Both the position numbers and the translations under genes were made by a program. Shown here piece after piece: positions 34,936 through 48,243 of a DNA stretch of 64,000 nucleotides. Source of the DNA: Aldrovandia affinis (Eukaryota; Chordata; Actinopteri; Notacanthiformes; Halosauridae). How positions within the stretch are numbered: position 1 is the stretch's first letter; each line of letters begins with the position of its first letter. The notes beneath the pieces are model-generated. The model did no database searches and had not been told where the DNA came from. It worked only from the letters and a program-made list of their open reading frames with translations. The DNA lies in contig JAINUG010000132.1 in the NCBI GenBank assembly GCA_029706075.1, positions 2,254,501 through 2,318,500 of the forward strand, given 5' to 3'.

Positions 34936-35103
34936 ATTCATGGCGGCATGCATAACCATTTCTGACATAATGTGGGCTGAAGAAGGGAAACCATCCTTCA
35001 ATAGATATGAAAAAGGTCTAATGAAGAACAATTAACAGCTTTTGTTACAACTATGGGAAACAACCAGGGCGTCCCCCAGGACAAGGGTTGAGAATCACTG
35101 TTC
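34936..35103. mobile_element. hAT-type fragment related to the 629-bp element
   Basis: GGCATGCATAACCATTTCTG, GACATAATGTGGGCTGAAGA and the end CCCCAGGACAAGGGTTGAGA match in order the right half of the element at 27530-28158. The left half is missing. Confidence 0.7.
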
Positions 35104-35644
35104 TGTGTTTCACCTGACGTCCTTGTCTTAAGTTTACAAATAAGACAATTAACGCATGTTAACAATTACATACCACAATTTAAAACTTTGTGACTAAACC
35201 CATTTCAAAACTCATGCAAGCCACTTGTCATGCGTTAGTATGTCAACAAACAATTCGACCTGCGTGGAAGGCTGTTTACTGAACATTTCCAGGTGACTAG
35301 CTGGCTTGCTAACATTAGCGAACAACTGTAGTTAGCTACGGTAACAGCATAATAGCTAGCTAGGCATGTAACGTTGGCAGTCTCTCATCCCTCATCTATA
35401 CAGATATTAGCATTTTACAGTAACCGGTAGTGCAGTCCTGTCCTCTTGTACCGCTAGCTAACTAGCTAGCAAAGCTGTCAAGGGCACACAGAGAATAACG
35501 TTAACATCACTGCACTTATTTTCGAATAATGTTTGGCAAACCGTATTTGTTCTAGCCCCATGGCACGGTCATCGAACATGTTAAATGCATAAATATTGCG
35601 GAAGACGACTATCAAATAAAATATGGTTAGCTAACTGTCCTTAC

Positions 35645-35800
35645 CTTGTCGCTATTTGGCCTTCTGGACCAGAACAGCAGCACTCTGGTCCAAAAACTAA
35701 TGGCGACTTCGTATACTCCCGGTCGAAACGACGGACATTTCCGAATTCGTTTCAGAATTCGAGCTTGGAAGATTTTTCACAACTTTGTATTAAATTAAAG
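35645..35800 (-). promoter_or_regulatory. ndufs1: Probable ndufs1 noncoding first exon and promoter
   Basis: The coding start (34861) sits four bases inside an exon with a good acceptor (GTCTTTGACTTTCAG ending at 34866), so an upstream exon must exist. A strong donor, CAAG then GTAAGG, occurs at 35645/35644 within a moderately CpG-containing stretch. This is the best candidate for exon 1. The transcription start is not determined. Confidence 0.45.
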
Positions 35801-36339
35801 ATTTTGTCATAAATGTGATGAGTTTTGTTTGCTTACAATATTGTAAACACACATATATATATAGGTATATATAATAATGTTTTCACCTTTCACCTTTAAC
35901 CTTTCACCTAGGGCTGTGGCGCCACTTCCTGTTGAGTAGAGCAGGAGGAAAAAAAGAGTAGGAGGAAAAACAAGTGTGTTAGCGATTGAAGTTAAGCAGC
36001 TGACCAAGGAGATTTAGAGGTCTCATTGTCATCCTTGACCCTACACATATATAAAGTTGATTTCCCCATGAGGGGCAGTTTGTGGGGCTTAATATAACGT
36101 TTTTGGCTTTCATTAAACGAATATGCAATGTGTGCATAGTACAAGTTCATATGTAACTAGCGTTAGCTGTTTGTTTATAGCTAGTTATTAGCAATATTTC
36201 GTCTTAGTATGTATCAGGCTATGTGTACGTGTTTACAGATGTGTTTTTTTGTCATTGTCAAGCTATCCAGGAAAATTAAATTATGAAAATATGGTCCACA
36301 ATTACTCTTCTGTGAATGAATGTATTAGAACTACGATAA

Positions 36340-36465
36340 AAGGTGACATTTTTTGAGACGGGGTGTAATTCTAAAGTGGCACTGTATATCTTTCTTATAG
36401 TGTGGTGCCCAGAACGGCAAAGAATACTCTGATGTGGTCTGACAAAGGCATTATATAACATCAAT
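36340..36465 (-). mobile_element. CR1 ORF2 fragment
   Basis: On the minus strand ILMLYNAFVRPH is identical to a block in the CR1 at 930-5432 and is followed by a degenerate relic of the next residues. The fragment is short and not open. Confidence 0.75.
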
Positions 36466-36884
36466 ATAAACGTTTTAGATTTTTTAGTGTTCATTTTTAT
36501 TTCACAACATGCATAACTTTACATTTAGCTGTATTGAATGTTTGTTTACTTACTTAAGTTACTAGCAACTACGATTCCCAAGTGTCATACTTGCACAACT
36601 TCTCCCATGTAGGACTGTAACTAATATTGGTGACAGGGTAGGTTAGGTAATCTTGCAGTGGGGTGTAGAAAATAATTAATGGTTATATTCACTTAAACAT
36701 TCAGATGTAACAAAAACATAGTTATTTTAATGTTAGTTTTTGTTTAATATATATTTTTATTGGAGGTTTTTTTAAACTTTGCAAAAATACTATAATTACA
36801 TTACATTAAAACGAACAATAGATACCTAAACGTACAAAACGAATTAAAATTAAAAATCGTTTTAATTACAAGTTATAAAATGTA

Positions 36885-37780
36885 AACATTGTCCAAGTAG
36901 GCCAAAAGAATAGAAAACGTTATAATAACACATTAGACAACAGCCTCTTTGAAATATTCTAAGAATGGGTTACAAACCTTTAAGAAATTACTAGGTTTCC
37001 CCCTCACATTAAATTGTATTTTCTCCAGCTGTAGGATAAGTCATCTTACTAAAAGTGTGCCGAGTGTTATGGAGTCAGACTGTAGAGTAGCCACTGGGGA
37101 GTTTTCAGGGTTCACTCCAAAGTGAGCAGTGAGAGGATTGGTGTCAATCACAGCATCATAACTATCTGAGAAACACTTAAAAATAAGTTTCCAGAACGTG
37201 CCTAGCTTGGGACAGGACCAGAAAAAGTGTAATAATGAGCCTGGTTCAGTTTGACAGTGAATGCAATTGTGGTTAAGTTCAGGGTATAACTTCCCCAATC
37301 TAACTCTCGGCAAGTAAAGTCTATGCACTAGTTTAAATTGAATAAGACTGTGTGTAGAGTTGACTGAGCAGAACTATTCAGAACAGAGTCCCAAAGGTCT
37401 TCCTCCAGTACCATATCCAAGTCACTCTCCCACAGAGATCTTAATGGTCCTTTGGGGGGCACCTGCTTAATATTAATGATGTTATAAATACTAGAAATTG
37501 CTCCTTTCAGAAGCTTATGCTGAGCAAAGATGTTTTCAACAATTGTTTTTGGAGGCATATTAGGGAAATCAGATGAGTATGTACACACAAAGCTCCTGAC
37601 CTGAAAGTAACGAAAGAGATGGGACCATGGTATATTTAACTTTTCTTTCAATTGTACAAAGGACACAAATTTGTTATTGATGTATAACTCATTAACAGTA
37701 GTCAGGCTAAGTGCTTTCCAGACACCAAAAGCACCATCCAGAAGGGAAGGGGGAAAATATATTTTGAGGAAATGCGAGCA
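36885..37780 (-). mobile_element. L1-type LINE, ORF2 C-terminal fragment
   Basis: Two minus-strand reading frames carry the end of a fish L1 ORF2: WSHLFRYFQVRSFV, LKGAISSIYN, WESDLDMVLEEDLWD and then RLYLPRVRLGKLYPEL, CIHCQTEPGSLLHFFWSCPK (the Cys-rich end) and FWKLIFKCFSD. The frame changes near 37328-37345. It is 5'-truncated, as most L1 copies are. Boundaries are approximate. Confidence 0.85.
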
Positions 37781-39835
37781 GCTGTAGAAAAATCTCTAAG
37801 GTTGGAGAACTTGGTAAATTGCATGTTTGTTTTAATTTGTATTCATTGATTGATGAGTGGTAGCCTTACATTTTATTAGTTGCACCATACAACAAAAAAG
37901 GAGGAATGAGCCAGTGTAATTGTTTTTGGTGTAACAATTACTTATTTCATTAAATCAATCCTGAGTTCTGCAACTGCCAAAGATACACTGAAATGCATAT
38001 GAATGATGACAAAGTCAGCTTTGGAAACCAAAACTGTGGACTATGCTGCTTTTTGGACAAAAAACGTACTAATGGAACACATAACTCATACTAAGTTATA
38101 AGAAATGCTCATACATTAATTAGGAAAAACATTTAAAAAATGCCTTCACTGTTCTGGCTAGTCTGAGAATAAGCTAAGCAGTAACAGATGCTCACAAATC
38201 ACAGTTAGTGAACAGAAACATTCTAGAGTTGAACAGGGTCCCTGTACTGATTAGGCAGTGTCCCCTCATCACTCAGTAACTGCCTGACATTTTTCTGTAG
38301 GGCAGCAATGAGACCCAGAGGAGAAGGAAGCAGACTACAATGGAGTACTGTACTGAGTACTGATATATGTCTCTGCTGGACAGTGGTCAAAATGAGGGGG
38401 TCTGGGGGGGATCCGGGACCCCCCATAAGAAAAACATTTTTAAGCTTGGGGGGTCCCATCTTTATTTTAACATCTTTTAACAAATTTGAGTCTAACAGGA
38501 CATTATAACTATATACAACCAACCAATAGAAACGGTCTTTAAGAATTCTTTAAGATCTGTGGGTTCTGTCAGGCCAAAATGTGCCCGGCTGCCAAAATGT
38601 GACCGGGTTGCGTCACAATAGCATTCGAATGGCAGCTAGCGTCTGTTGCTAAATTATGGTTGGCTATGCAGACTAGGTCAACTTACTATAGCCTGTTTTT
38701 AAAATGTATTTAGAATTTAAGTTTGTGTTGGAATATTTGTAGTGTAAGAAAGACTTTCCTCAAGTTAAAAAACATAACAATCCAGCCTGTCAGCATAGAT
38801 GATAAAGGAAAGGTTTATGCTATAAAAAAATCTTTGATGTCACTGTACAGTATAAATCAGATCTATTTTTAAAAATCAAATTAAGTAGAAAGTAGCCATG
38901 CTAACTCAGGTGCTACACCAACGTTTGTCAAATATAACACAACAATGTTTAATGAAAATTTGAGGGGTTTAATACTAGACTAATACTAGAAGTAGCCAAA
39001 TATTCAGTGGTCCATGTAGTTTGAAGGTTTTCACTGAGAGGACATGCTTTAAAAAAAATATACATTATTAAAGGCATTTCTAATTTTTTTGGTCCACCAA
39101 TTCATAGTTTGGGTCTTAAACATTATTTAATTCACTTTTTTTAAAGTGTGAATGACAATTTTTAAAACCGAATGACCTGGCAGGCTGCTATGCTATTGAT
39201 AGCCATGTGAGCTAGCCTGTGTGGAATATACTAGGCTATACTACTGCCTATGTGGGATATATACCCCCCCAGAATAAGCAAAGATTCTTATACAAAGATG
39301 GGATAGATGGCCAGTCAGTGATAATAATCTGATAATATGATAAATAATCAGGGTTAAATTGGTTTGTGTGATTTGGGGAATCTTATTTAGCAAAGTTTTT
39401 GCAGAATGTTTACAAGATAGCTAGGTCAGCTAACACTCATGATGGAAGTCACTAATGTTACCAGTTGCTAACATTATTATACCTAACCTATAGAGCCCCT
39501 GGCCATCTAAGGTGAGCCCAGCCCAATCTTCCTCAGGTCAGCTTCTTTATTTATTTTTTATTTAAATGGCATAAAATCCTGTTTCAGGAAAGACTGTAGA
39601 TAACCTTTTTAAACCTATCTGCCTGACTAATAAACCTGTTTCAATGTAGCCATGTAGTTGCGAGAGACACAAACAACTATGCACATTATTGAAAATCTGA
39701 GGGACCCCCCAAAGCCATTTATCATTTCGTACACTGCTGCTGGATATACGTTTTGCATCCTGTACTTACAGCTTTAACCCAGTAGTCTTACTATGTTTGA
39801 CAGGATTATGGGTGATCATTTTATCGTTTCATTAC

Positions 39836-40221
39836 CGGGCGCCTGGCAGCCGCTCCTCGCGGTCTCGCCTCTTCTCTGTCCTGATCCCTCGCTGGTGGAA
39901 CGACCTTCCGCAATCGGTCAGGACCGCGGAATCACTTGCAATCTTCCGCAAGAGACTCAAAACCCACCTCTTCAGACTCCACTACCACTGAACTCTGTCC
40001 ATCTAGCTAATTTGTCGTCACCACTGTTTACTTGTTCTACACTATTAAAAAAAAAAAAAAAAAAACCCAGACGCAGATGCCTGCAATGATGTCTATCGCT
40101 GTATTACTGCACTGATCTTGTGCGCTAACTATGATTGTTCTTACCATGTATTAATGCACATCTTGTAAGTTGCTCTGGATAAGAGTGTCTGCTAAATGCT
40201 TAAAATGTAAATGTAAAAATG
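39836..40221 (+). mobile_element. L2-clade LINE, 5'-truncated
   Basis: The start encodes APGSRSSRSRLFSVLIPRWW, NDLPQSVRTAESLAIF and RKRLKTHLFRLHYH followed by a stop, then an A-run and the L2 3' UTR with tail GTTGCTCTGGATAAGAGTGT. It ends in AAAATGTAAATGTAA-type repeats. Confidence 0.92.
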
Positions 40222-41559
40222 TTATCATCTTTCAGTCATGATGGACACCAGACTTCCAGCAGCAGCTATGTGTTTGCAGCTATGTGTCTGGGATGAGACT
40301 GACATTGCTAATCTGGAAAGTACAGATTGAGAGCCTGTTTGGGCCTATCTCTCTATATATGGTATTTTTTCAGATGGTGCCAGTAGACCATGACGTCAAA
40401 AACCAGCAGATTAAATGTGGTAGAGGATGATATGGATTAAACTGCAACACTTCAACTGTGCAGTAGATGTAATGCTGTTTGCATTAACCGTCTTTAAATT
40501 TTGCTATGGCTAAACAGAAAATAAGATTCAACGCAAAGCCCCACATGAGATTGTTTACAGGCTTTTGCATTCACAACAATGTAAGCAGGTTGTCTTGGAT
40601 CTAAAGCTAAAATGTGAGACATTTCCAGAGTATTTTTTCTACAATGTGGACTTATAGGCCAGAAAATGATTCATACAAGAATGGTTTATGTGCACCGCCT
40701 CTGGGGCTCTGCTTGTGGAACATATTATTATTCCCATTCCAGTGTGTGAGCTAGTTTAAAATAACAGGAAATAGCAGGAACCCCACACAAAACAACAAAT
40801 GTCTGGCTTCAGGAAGAATTCACACTGATGCTTCAGACAATATCCTCTTTCTAGAAGTGTATGTCATTTAAGGTTCAGTCTTTCCTGTGTTTGTCACCCA
40901 GACGTTGAATGTCATTATAGGTAGCATGATCAAAGTTTGCTTCCTTTTATTAGAGTGCCTATTCATTAAATAATTATGTAGAATTATACATTTGAGTTTG
41001 TTCATAATCACTAGACAATTATAGACCTAAAAACTGGAGATGTCACATAGTAAATCAACTTCTTCAAATAAAAACATTTATTATGAGGAAAGTTGTCAGG
41101 AATGTTAACAGTACTTGTAAAAATACAAATGTACGATTTCTTTAGCATGAGTCATGTTTTTACACTGTTCAAATGCCATTCAGTGGAACATTTCGTAATG
41201 TAACTATCCCAAGACGACGATCAAATTACCTTTTTTTCCCGATTTTAACAGCTAATGCGAAGCAATTTCTCACTGGAGTATAGTACAGTTTTCGAGAAAT
41301 TACCATCACAACAGTCTTTAACTTAGAACATGATTTAAATAATATCTAACAAGGTAAGAATGTAAACTAAGTTACCATGGTTAATGTTCATAATTTCCAA
41401 TAATATTGCGGAAACACTCAATTTGTCAGGCAGCTGGAATGTCTGTGAAATTGTTGGGGACACTTACAGCTCTGCAGCTGGTTGTAAGAGTGTTGGTAAC
41501 TGTTCTGGGTTTCCATTGAAAGAAACTATTGAAGGACCTATTTGCGGGAAACTGAGGAT

Positions 41560-41947
41560 CAGAAGTATTTATTGTTTTTGTAATTTAATGACTAAAATAA
41601 TTACAGCTTATAACATACTCAACTTTGCAACAACATCAACGTTGCCACAACAAGAAAAAATCCAGAACCACTTCAACTATAGGAATTGATTAACTTAGTA
41701 AAAGAATCGTGAAAATAAATGTTCATGTTAAATACATAACACATGCGGATAGATACATTCAATTACATCTACAAAGATACATATACATCTGCAGTATAAT
41801 GCTCTAAATGTAAATAATTATTGCATAGAGAATAAGACACTTGGCAAATAGCGCTTAAAAAAATACAATCCTCAAAACCCAAAGTCAAGCCTATTGACCT
41901 TACATGAGAAACACCGGTGTGAAACTGTTTCCAGGAACAAGGTTAAA
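41560..41947 (-). other. gpr1: Possible gpr1 3' UTR
   Basis: A minus-strand AATAAA lies near 41568-41573, about 375 bases after the stop codon. No repeat was recognised. This is a weak positional inference. Confidence 0.35.
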
Positions 41948-43002
41948 TCACATGGTCGTCAGCACTATGGCGGGCTCTTCCGGAGCGCAGCTGACGAGCC
42001 CAGACAGGGACTCGGTGCCAGAAAGGGACTGGCTAATTTCCCGCAAAGAACTCTTTGTGATCTCCAGGCAGGACCGTTTCAGCAGACGGCGGACCTTCTT
42101 GCCCAGCAGCACGTAAAGCAGGGGGTTGACGCAGCTGTTAAAAAAGGCAAGGCTAGTGGCCAGGGGGAAGCCCGTCTGTAGCACGACGTGCAGCCACCGT
42201 GTGGAGTGTATGGTCAGCTCCATGACGCTGAAGATGTGAAAAGGTGCCCAGCATAAGAAGAAGGCCAGAATGAGACCCGAAATCGTCCTGGAGAAGCTGG
42301 ACAGACGGACAGAGTCGGAGCGGCGGACTCGGATCGCCAGCAGTACGCTGCTCACGGTGATGGCGCTGAACGGAAGTAGGAACCCAACCAGCGTGCGGAC
42401 CGTCACCATGGCGACGTGCCGCACAACTCCAGTGTGTGTATCCTGGTTGTAAAAGTTGTTGAAGCACACCACCCTGCCGTGCAACTGTACGGTGTCCCGG
42501 AATATCAGGGAAGGGAAGCTGATGGCAACGGCTATGCCCCATACACCCCCACACACACCCCAAGCTCTTCTCACTGTGCGCAGCCTTTGGGACCCGGTCA
42601 AATGGACCAGCGAGATATATCGGTCCAAACTGAGCACCGTTAGGAACAACACACTGGCGTACATGTTCACCATCAGCACGAAGGAGTTGAGCTTGCACAT
42701 GAGCAGGCCAAACCGCCAGTGGAAGTCCCGAAGCACATAATCAATGGAGAAGGGCAAAAAAGTACAAACACAAAGTCTGCCACAGCCAGGTTCTGCAGCC
42801 ATACGCTGTTCACCGTTCGCGTGCTTTTAAACGCAGTCACCCAGATGACAATTCCATTCCCAATGACACCAAGCACAAAGGAAAGGCTGTAGATGACCAC
42901 TGAAAGTATGTGCAAAGGTTCTCCCTGGTCATATCCTTCTTCCACTTCCTCAAAGTCACCATACTCCATGTACTCAAAGGTGTAATTACCCCAATCTTCC
43001 AT
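41948..43002 (-). CDS. gpr1: Chemerin receptor 2-like GPCR (GPR1/CMKLR2)
   Basis: This is a class A, chemokine-receptor-like seven-transmembrane receptor, placed between ndufs1 and zdbf2 exactly as GPR1 is in mammals. GPR1 binds chemerin at the cell surface. The start MEDWGNYTFEYMEYGDFEEV gives an acidic, Tyr-rich N-terminus with one N-glycosylation site (NYT). TM1 has GNGIVIW, TM2 LAVADFVF, TM3 ends LSLDRYISL (the DRY motif), TM6 has FLCWAPFH and TM7 SCVNPLLYVL. The conserved extracellular Cys pair is in LLMCKLNS and VVCFNNF. About 351 residues, one coding exon. The frame slips in TM2 at an A-run of six (42756-42761, plus strand): one more base would join VADFVFVLF to PFSIDYVL. A GACTCACAG acceptor just upstream of the ATG suggests a noncoding first exon. 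cmklr1 paralogues are the main alternative; the synteny favours gpr1. Confidence 0.9.
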
Positions 43003-44149
43003 TTTGAGATGGCTAGAGTCCTGTGAGTCAAACAAATATACAAACATATTGTCATTTATTCCGCATTGTAGCTAAAAAACTACTAAGTCATAAATTCAGT
43101 GTACTCGTAATGTTTAAAATTCTTGAAGATAATTTATCATTCATTTATTGTTATATAAAGATCACAACAGCAAATAACCGTGGCTTACTGTAGCTGTGCC
43201 TTGCTTGTGTGAATGTACGTGGCCGTGCGGAGCTCCAAGTCTTCTCTTCTCTTCTCATGACACCCGTCACAATCCCTTGTTTATAAAACCCAGAGATTCT
43301 GACTCACTGCTGGGTGGTGCTTCCTTCCCTCCTGGAACAGAGTTTTCAACAGAGCCAGCTGGAGTGATACTGTGGAAAAGGAGATGCGAGGGGCGCACGC
43401 ACACGCACACGCACAGCATTTGCACATGCACACTGCCACTTTCACTCAATCAGTACTGTATCCTGTTTTCCACTCCTTGGAGGGAGGCCTCCTTGCAGGG
43501 AGTGAGCAGATTGGATTTATTCTGAATCTTTAAACACAGAAAAACACTTTTCAGCATACAGACCCACTCCTGCCTATACTCTGAGCTAAGAATGCACTAT
43601 TATAACAAAATGACTAATGTGTTCAACAAATGCCTCATATGCAATGGGACAGGCTAATTCAACTACATCACATCATTCCTGTACACAAGGAGACACGCAC
43701 TATCACAAAAAATGTCCAAAAGCGCCTCGCAAAATAACATGTAATTCTTAAATGGAGCGTTTCTTTTATGAAAAAAAAAATACAAAAGTTTTTACTTTTC
43801 ACAGTGCTAGTGATACAGATTCCTCGTTATAAAAAAACGTACTCGCTATAAGAGTTATTTTGTATTTCAAGTCGTTTGTAGCTGATGTAAGCACTACATA
43901 CAGAACATTCAGTCCTCTCAGTAGGAGAGCTATGGAAACTTAGAGAAAAGTTTAAAAGAGTTACCTTTTACAAGACATAAATGGCAGTCCTGTATGAGCA
44001 TATATTTTTCAAATTCAGGTCAAGTCCTCGTCTGTGCGTGTACTAATGTACTTGCACACGTTTTAATGCGGATCTAAAAAATATTCCCTAGTACTGTTAT
44101 TTACATTACCGCAATCCCGTGCTAAACCAACTATTTTGCCGATAGAAAT

Positions 44150-44300
44150 ATCGCTGCTTCCCCTTTAATTCGTCGCTTCGGAAGTGGGCGAGTCTCGACG
44201 CTGCGCGTCACCAACACTCTGCGGGAAGAGAACATTGGGAAAGTTAAATACGTGAACCGTCAGGATTTGTATGGAATAACATCAATAAACAGGTAGAATT
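44150..44300 (+). promoter_or_regulatory. zdbf2: Candidate zdbf2 promoter or first exon
   Basis: CpG dinucleotides cluster here (CGTCGCTTCGG, GAGTCTCGACGCTGCGCGTC) within otherwise AT-rich DNA. It is upstream of the first zdbf2 coding exon and of gpr1 on the opposite strand, so it could serve either. No start site can be fixed. Confidence 0.3.
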
Positions 44301-46334
44301 AAGAATCTATTACAGCCAGTCGATGTGTATTTCCATAACATTTAATGTTAACTTTCGGGCAGGTCGATTCATATTGTTTAGCGACCAAGCTAAGCACATA
44401 GCGGCGGCAGTTGGGCCTGACAGCTACAGCTATCTGCTAGCTAGCCAGTTTCCTTCCTGAAGTGTTTTTTAACTGCACTATGCCGACGCTGTATCTATGG
44501 CATGAACCCATAAACAATTAGTTATCTTGGCGTGTTGTTTTTTTTGTTACGAAGCAAGGGTCTTCGGTTTGTTTAGCGGCTATCTAGCCAGTTGGTTGAT
44601 AGATTTGTTTTGGTAGGCCTGAAGTCAGTTCATATTTTGCGACAGCCAATCAGCATTCGCCGTTCTCCAGCTAACCGACACGGAGACGTTGGCGATAAAT
44701 CTTGCGATTCCTCTGGCTACTCAAACGTAACGTTGTATCTCGCATAGCTTGTTGGTACGATGTGCCAACTAGCAGGCGAGCGAGGTTATCGAAGATTATC
44801 AAAACATTAGTTCGCCATAGGTCTTACTTTAGCGAACAGTGATTAGATTTGAAGCGTGCTGCTGGCTGTTTCGTAATCGATGTTGATGTTTGAAAGAATG
44901 GATCTAGTTACCTCGGTAGTCATTGCCTTGGTAGTTAACTAACGTTAGCGTTCATTCAAATGTTACCCTGATATTGTTCTGAAGTTTCGAGTAACTCGGA
45001 CGAAACAGCCACCAACGTTTGCAATGCACATCTAAGTCACTCATGTGCGTTGGAACCACCAATTTCAGTTAGGAGTAGTACTAGTGTCATAGTTGTATAG
45101 CTACCTATCCAGTTGGCCCAACTAGTCAGCTACTGTAACGTTACTTACTCAAATAATTTCTTCAAGACTGTTAGTTATCAGTTGTAATGTAACGTAGACC
45201 ACTTGCTAACGTTGGTAGGGTTAGCGTTGTCTGACTACTTTATCGCATTGGTCAGAACTTAGTTTACAAACTGTCTGACCCCACGATCCAATTAATGAGC
45301 GAATACATTTTCTGTGACCCACCTTTTATTAATATATAGCCAAAAATATGTTCAAACATGGAATTGAAATGTTTTTAACACGTGTCAAAACAGTGGCACA
45401 GGTGTGAATATACAGTGTGTTGTATACAGTAAGCTATTCTCATGTCTATTTTATCCAGTTTGATAATTATAATGATCAACTAGATTCAAAACTTGTCAAC
45501 ACATTTTTGGTCTAAATAGGAATATCTAATTTCATGTAGCATGCTGACACCAACACACTGTAGTCACAACTGGGTTCTGTCCCTGGACAATCCTCCAAAA
45601 CAAATTTTGTGAAAAGTTCATGTACTCCTTTCTATACCACTGCAGGTCATTCTACATTCCTCTTGTAGCTGTATAGATGTATATAATAGCAAAGTTAATC
45701 TGCACAAAGAGTTCACTACCAATACAAGAAAATCTCATCCAGAACATGTTCCGAACTTTAGCTTCTGATATTGTCTCCTACTTTAGTCTTTTTGGGTGCA
45801 GTCAAGGACCCAGCCAATGAAGGACATTACTAGAGCTCAGCTGACTAATCGCCAACACCATATATCAGCCATGGGGGAGAAATCTATCAGTATCAGCAAT
45901 TATGACACCAATATGCTCCAATAATTTATGCATGTACATTTGTTTTGGCATACTTGACTTTGGTGTGTTTGTCTGTTCATTCATTGTGTGATTTTAATTT
46001 GAGTTAAATTATGTTTATTTATCTGACTGTTCATTTTGAAATACATTTTGAAAATGTAAATATATATTTTTAGAGAATGTAGACATTAATGTTCAGGTTT
46101 TTTAAATAGAATGAACTATATATTTTTTAAAGAATGATTTGAATGGTCTTTTTATTGGCAGAATAAAGGTCTATATATCGCCAACTGCCCATATTCCCTT
46201 AACAGCAGGTGTCTGAATGTTCACATGATATATTCATGATATAGTTTGGCAACAGCCATAGATACCTGGGAAGAGATTAACTAACTTTAGCCATGTGGTT
46301 TGCTGCTTGACATGCATTATCACCCTTGGCCAAT

Positions 46335-46570
46335 ACATTTACATTTACATTTTACATTTTAGGCATTTAGCAGATGCTCTTATCCAGAGCGACTTACACA
46401 GTTTACATTTCTTTACATACAATCCATTTATACAGCTGGATATTTCACTGAAGCAATTCAGGTTTAAGTACCTTGCTCAAGGGTACAACAGCAGTGCCCC
46501 ACCTGGGAATTGAACTTGCAACCTCTGAGTTACAAGCCCAGCTCCCTAACCATTACACTACACTGCCACT
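46335..46570 (-). mobile_element. tRNA-derived SINE, family B
   Basis: Plus-strand blocks in reverse order: AGATGCTCTTATCCAGAGCG, ATCCATTTATACAGCTGGAT, GTACCTTGCTCAAGGGTACA, and the head end GCTCCCTAACCATTACACTA. Structure matches the copy at 24846. Confidence 0.92.
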
Positions 46571-46952
46571 GCCAATACAGTTGATCAGTCTGGGTCAAGG
46601 GGATCTGTTGCTATTTCTATGCCTCGGCACTCAATATACTGTACTTAACATTGGGAATGAAAAAAGTTAAATAAATGATGTACCTTAAATTTCCCAACAC
46701 ATTTTCACAGTCTCTGCATGATAGGAAACATAACGAAGGTATATGAACTATGAAAATACCACCAGGGAGGTTTTGCTTTCAAAGTCACATGATTTTTTCA
46801 CCACAGAAGCATGAGCAGTATGGGCTTACTTCCGGAGCTTCGCGTCTTGGGTTGGCTGAGGGCTTGCTTTCTATACACGTCTATAGTTAAAAGTGTAGGG
46901 TTAGTCAAATCACTAAGTTCAAAGTGGTAACACATACCTGTACTAAACATTA

Positions 46953-47210
46953 CTGGCATTTAGCAGACTCTCTTATCCAGAGCGACTTACACAGTTTACA
47001 ATCCTTTATATACAATCCAGTTATACAGCTGGATATCTTACTGAAGCAATTCATGTTAAGTACCTTGCTCAAGGGTACAAAGGCTACAAGTTCCCCACCT
47101 GGAAAACAAACCAGCAACCTTTGAGTTACAAGCCCAGCTCCCTAACCATTATACCATTATACTACTATATACTAATACATACTATACACATTTTACTACG
47201 CTGCCGCCTC
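46953..47210 (-). mobile_element. tRNA-derived SINE, family B, with short insertion in the head
   Basis: It has the same block order as the copy at 46335 in the same orientation. The head is interrupted after CCCTAACCATTATACC by about 45 bases of ACTATATACTAATACATAC-type simple sequence before ending in GCTGCCGCC. Confidence 0.85.
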
Positions 47211-48243
47211 TATCCCCTAAGTGTACATTTAGCTAGTTAATGGTACACAGCGTGGTTAGTGAGTCAGTGAGCGAATACTGAGTGTGTGTGGAACCCCCCC
47301 CCCCCACCTTTATAAACCTAAAAGTACCACAAAGCAACTCAAGTTGTATATAACACTATAGTTTGACCAAGTTCGGTGCCTGTAGCTTCAAAGCTGTAGG
47401 AGGAGATGGGGTTTAAATTTTAGTGAGGAAACCACACCCATAACAATAAGAGTATGTTTAATCCTGACAAAGAACTATAGTCTTGCCTGTTTCACTCGCA
47501 GATTAATTATAAAATCAACCTGCAAAATGCGTTGTTGATTGCTTGAAATATGGATGAATGTAATATTTTTCTAGATTTTCTGAGAATGAGTGGAATTGGA
47601 TGTACTGCTTTGCGTGGTCCCACCCATCACAGTTATGTGGTAGCCAGCTACAGAGCTCATTTTGAACCAGTGAGTTTTGGATGAGGAACACTTTTGCAGA
47701 GTCTACTTTCCCCATCATAACCGCCAGGATATACTTCATTTTTTGCAGATGTGACCACTTGGCTGGACTGTGTTTCCCCAAAAAGTGTTGTTGAAGATGG
47801 CAGGAGATAGCGGACAGTTTGATGCGATGTGATTGGCCAGCACCGTGGCAGACTCGACCCTGACTCATCCGTCAGATTGGCGCACAGGCCACTGCTTGTC
47901 CCGTCAGTATCTACCCCGCGTTTCACTCTCCCAAACTGGACAATGGAGAACAAGTGAATTACACACTGTGTCTTGTTAAGTACAAATAGTCAAAACGTAG
48001 ACTGTTCATGAAAGCAGGATTTTATGATCCGTTTCACACCGTTTGTCAGACAAATGTTTTGTCATCACTGTTTCCCTTATCTAGGCCTACTCTATTCTTG
48101 TTTTGGCATCAGACTCTTAATAAGTTGTTCTCCTAGAACCCTTTTTTCTGTGCAGCGAGTTGCTGCTATGAAGTGATGAGCTGGTAAGTCTGCCGGTGAT
48201 TCTGTCGTGACAGTTAACGGATAGTGTACTCCTGTTTTCGCAG

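Larger units (their letters stand above)
35810..41560. other. Intergenic interval between ndufs1 and gpr1
   Basis: This AT-rich interval holds a CR1 fragment (36340-36465), an L1 fragment (36885-37780) and an L2 fragment (39836-40221). The remaining stretches at 38.0-39.8 kb and 40.3-41.5 kb show no coding exon, RNA gene or repeat that I recognise. No exon resembling eef1b2 was found, although that gene lies between these two in mammals. Confidence 0.6.
43050..48240. other. Interval between gpr1 and the zdbf2 coding start
   Basis: The CpG-richest part, at about 44160-44260, is a candidate zdbf2 promoter and first exon, since zdbf2 coding starts with an acceptor at 48243. Fragments of a hAT-like repeat may lie near 45840-46200. 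SINE family B copies lie at 46335 and 46953. The rest is AT-rich sequence in which I see no coding exon. Confidence 0.45.

Noticed and set aside
37041-37666. Two minus-strand ORFs as a possible host gene between ndufs1 and gpr1
   Set aside because: Their residues match the C-terminal region of L1 ORF2, with a frame change between them.
38395-38460. G-run and C-run stretch that could form a hairpin or a transposon end
   Set aside because: GGGGGGGATCCGGGACCCCCC pairs only locally; no matching partner end or target duplication was found.
41384-41689. 101-codon plus-strand ORF
   Set aside because: No known motif, AT-rich context and position downstream of gpr1 on the other strand make it a chance ORF.
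42153-42698. 181-codon minus-strand ORF overlapping gpr1
   Set aside because: It is another frame of the receptor gene and has no transmembrane pattern; the gpr1 frame carries all family motifs.
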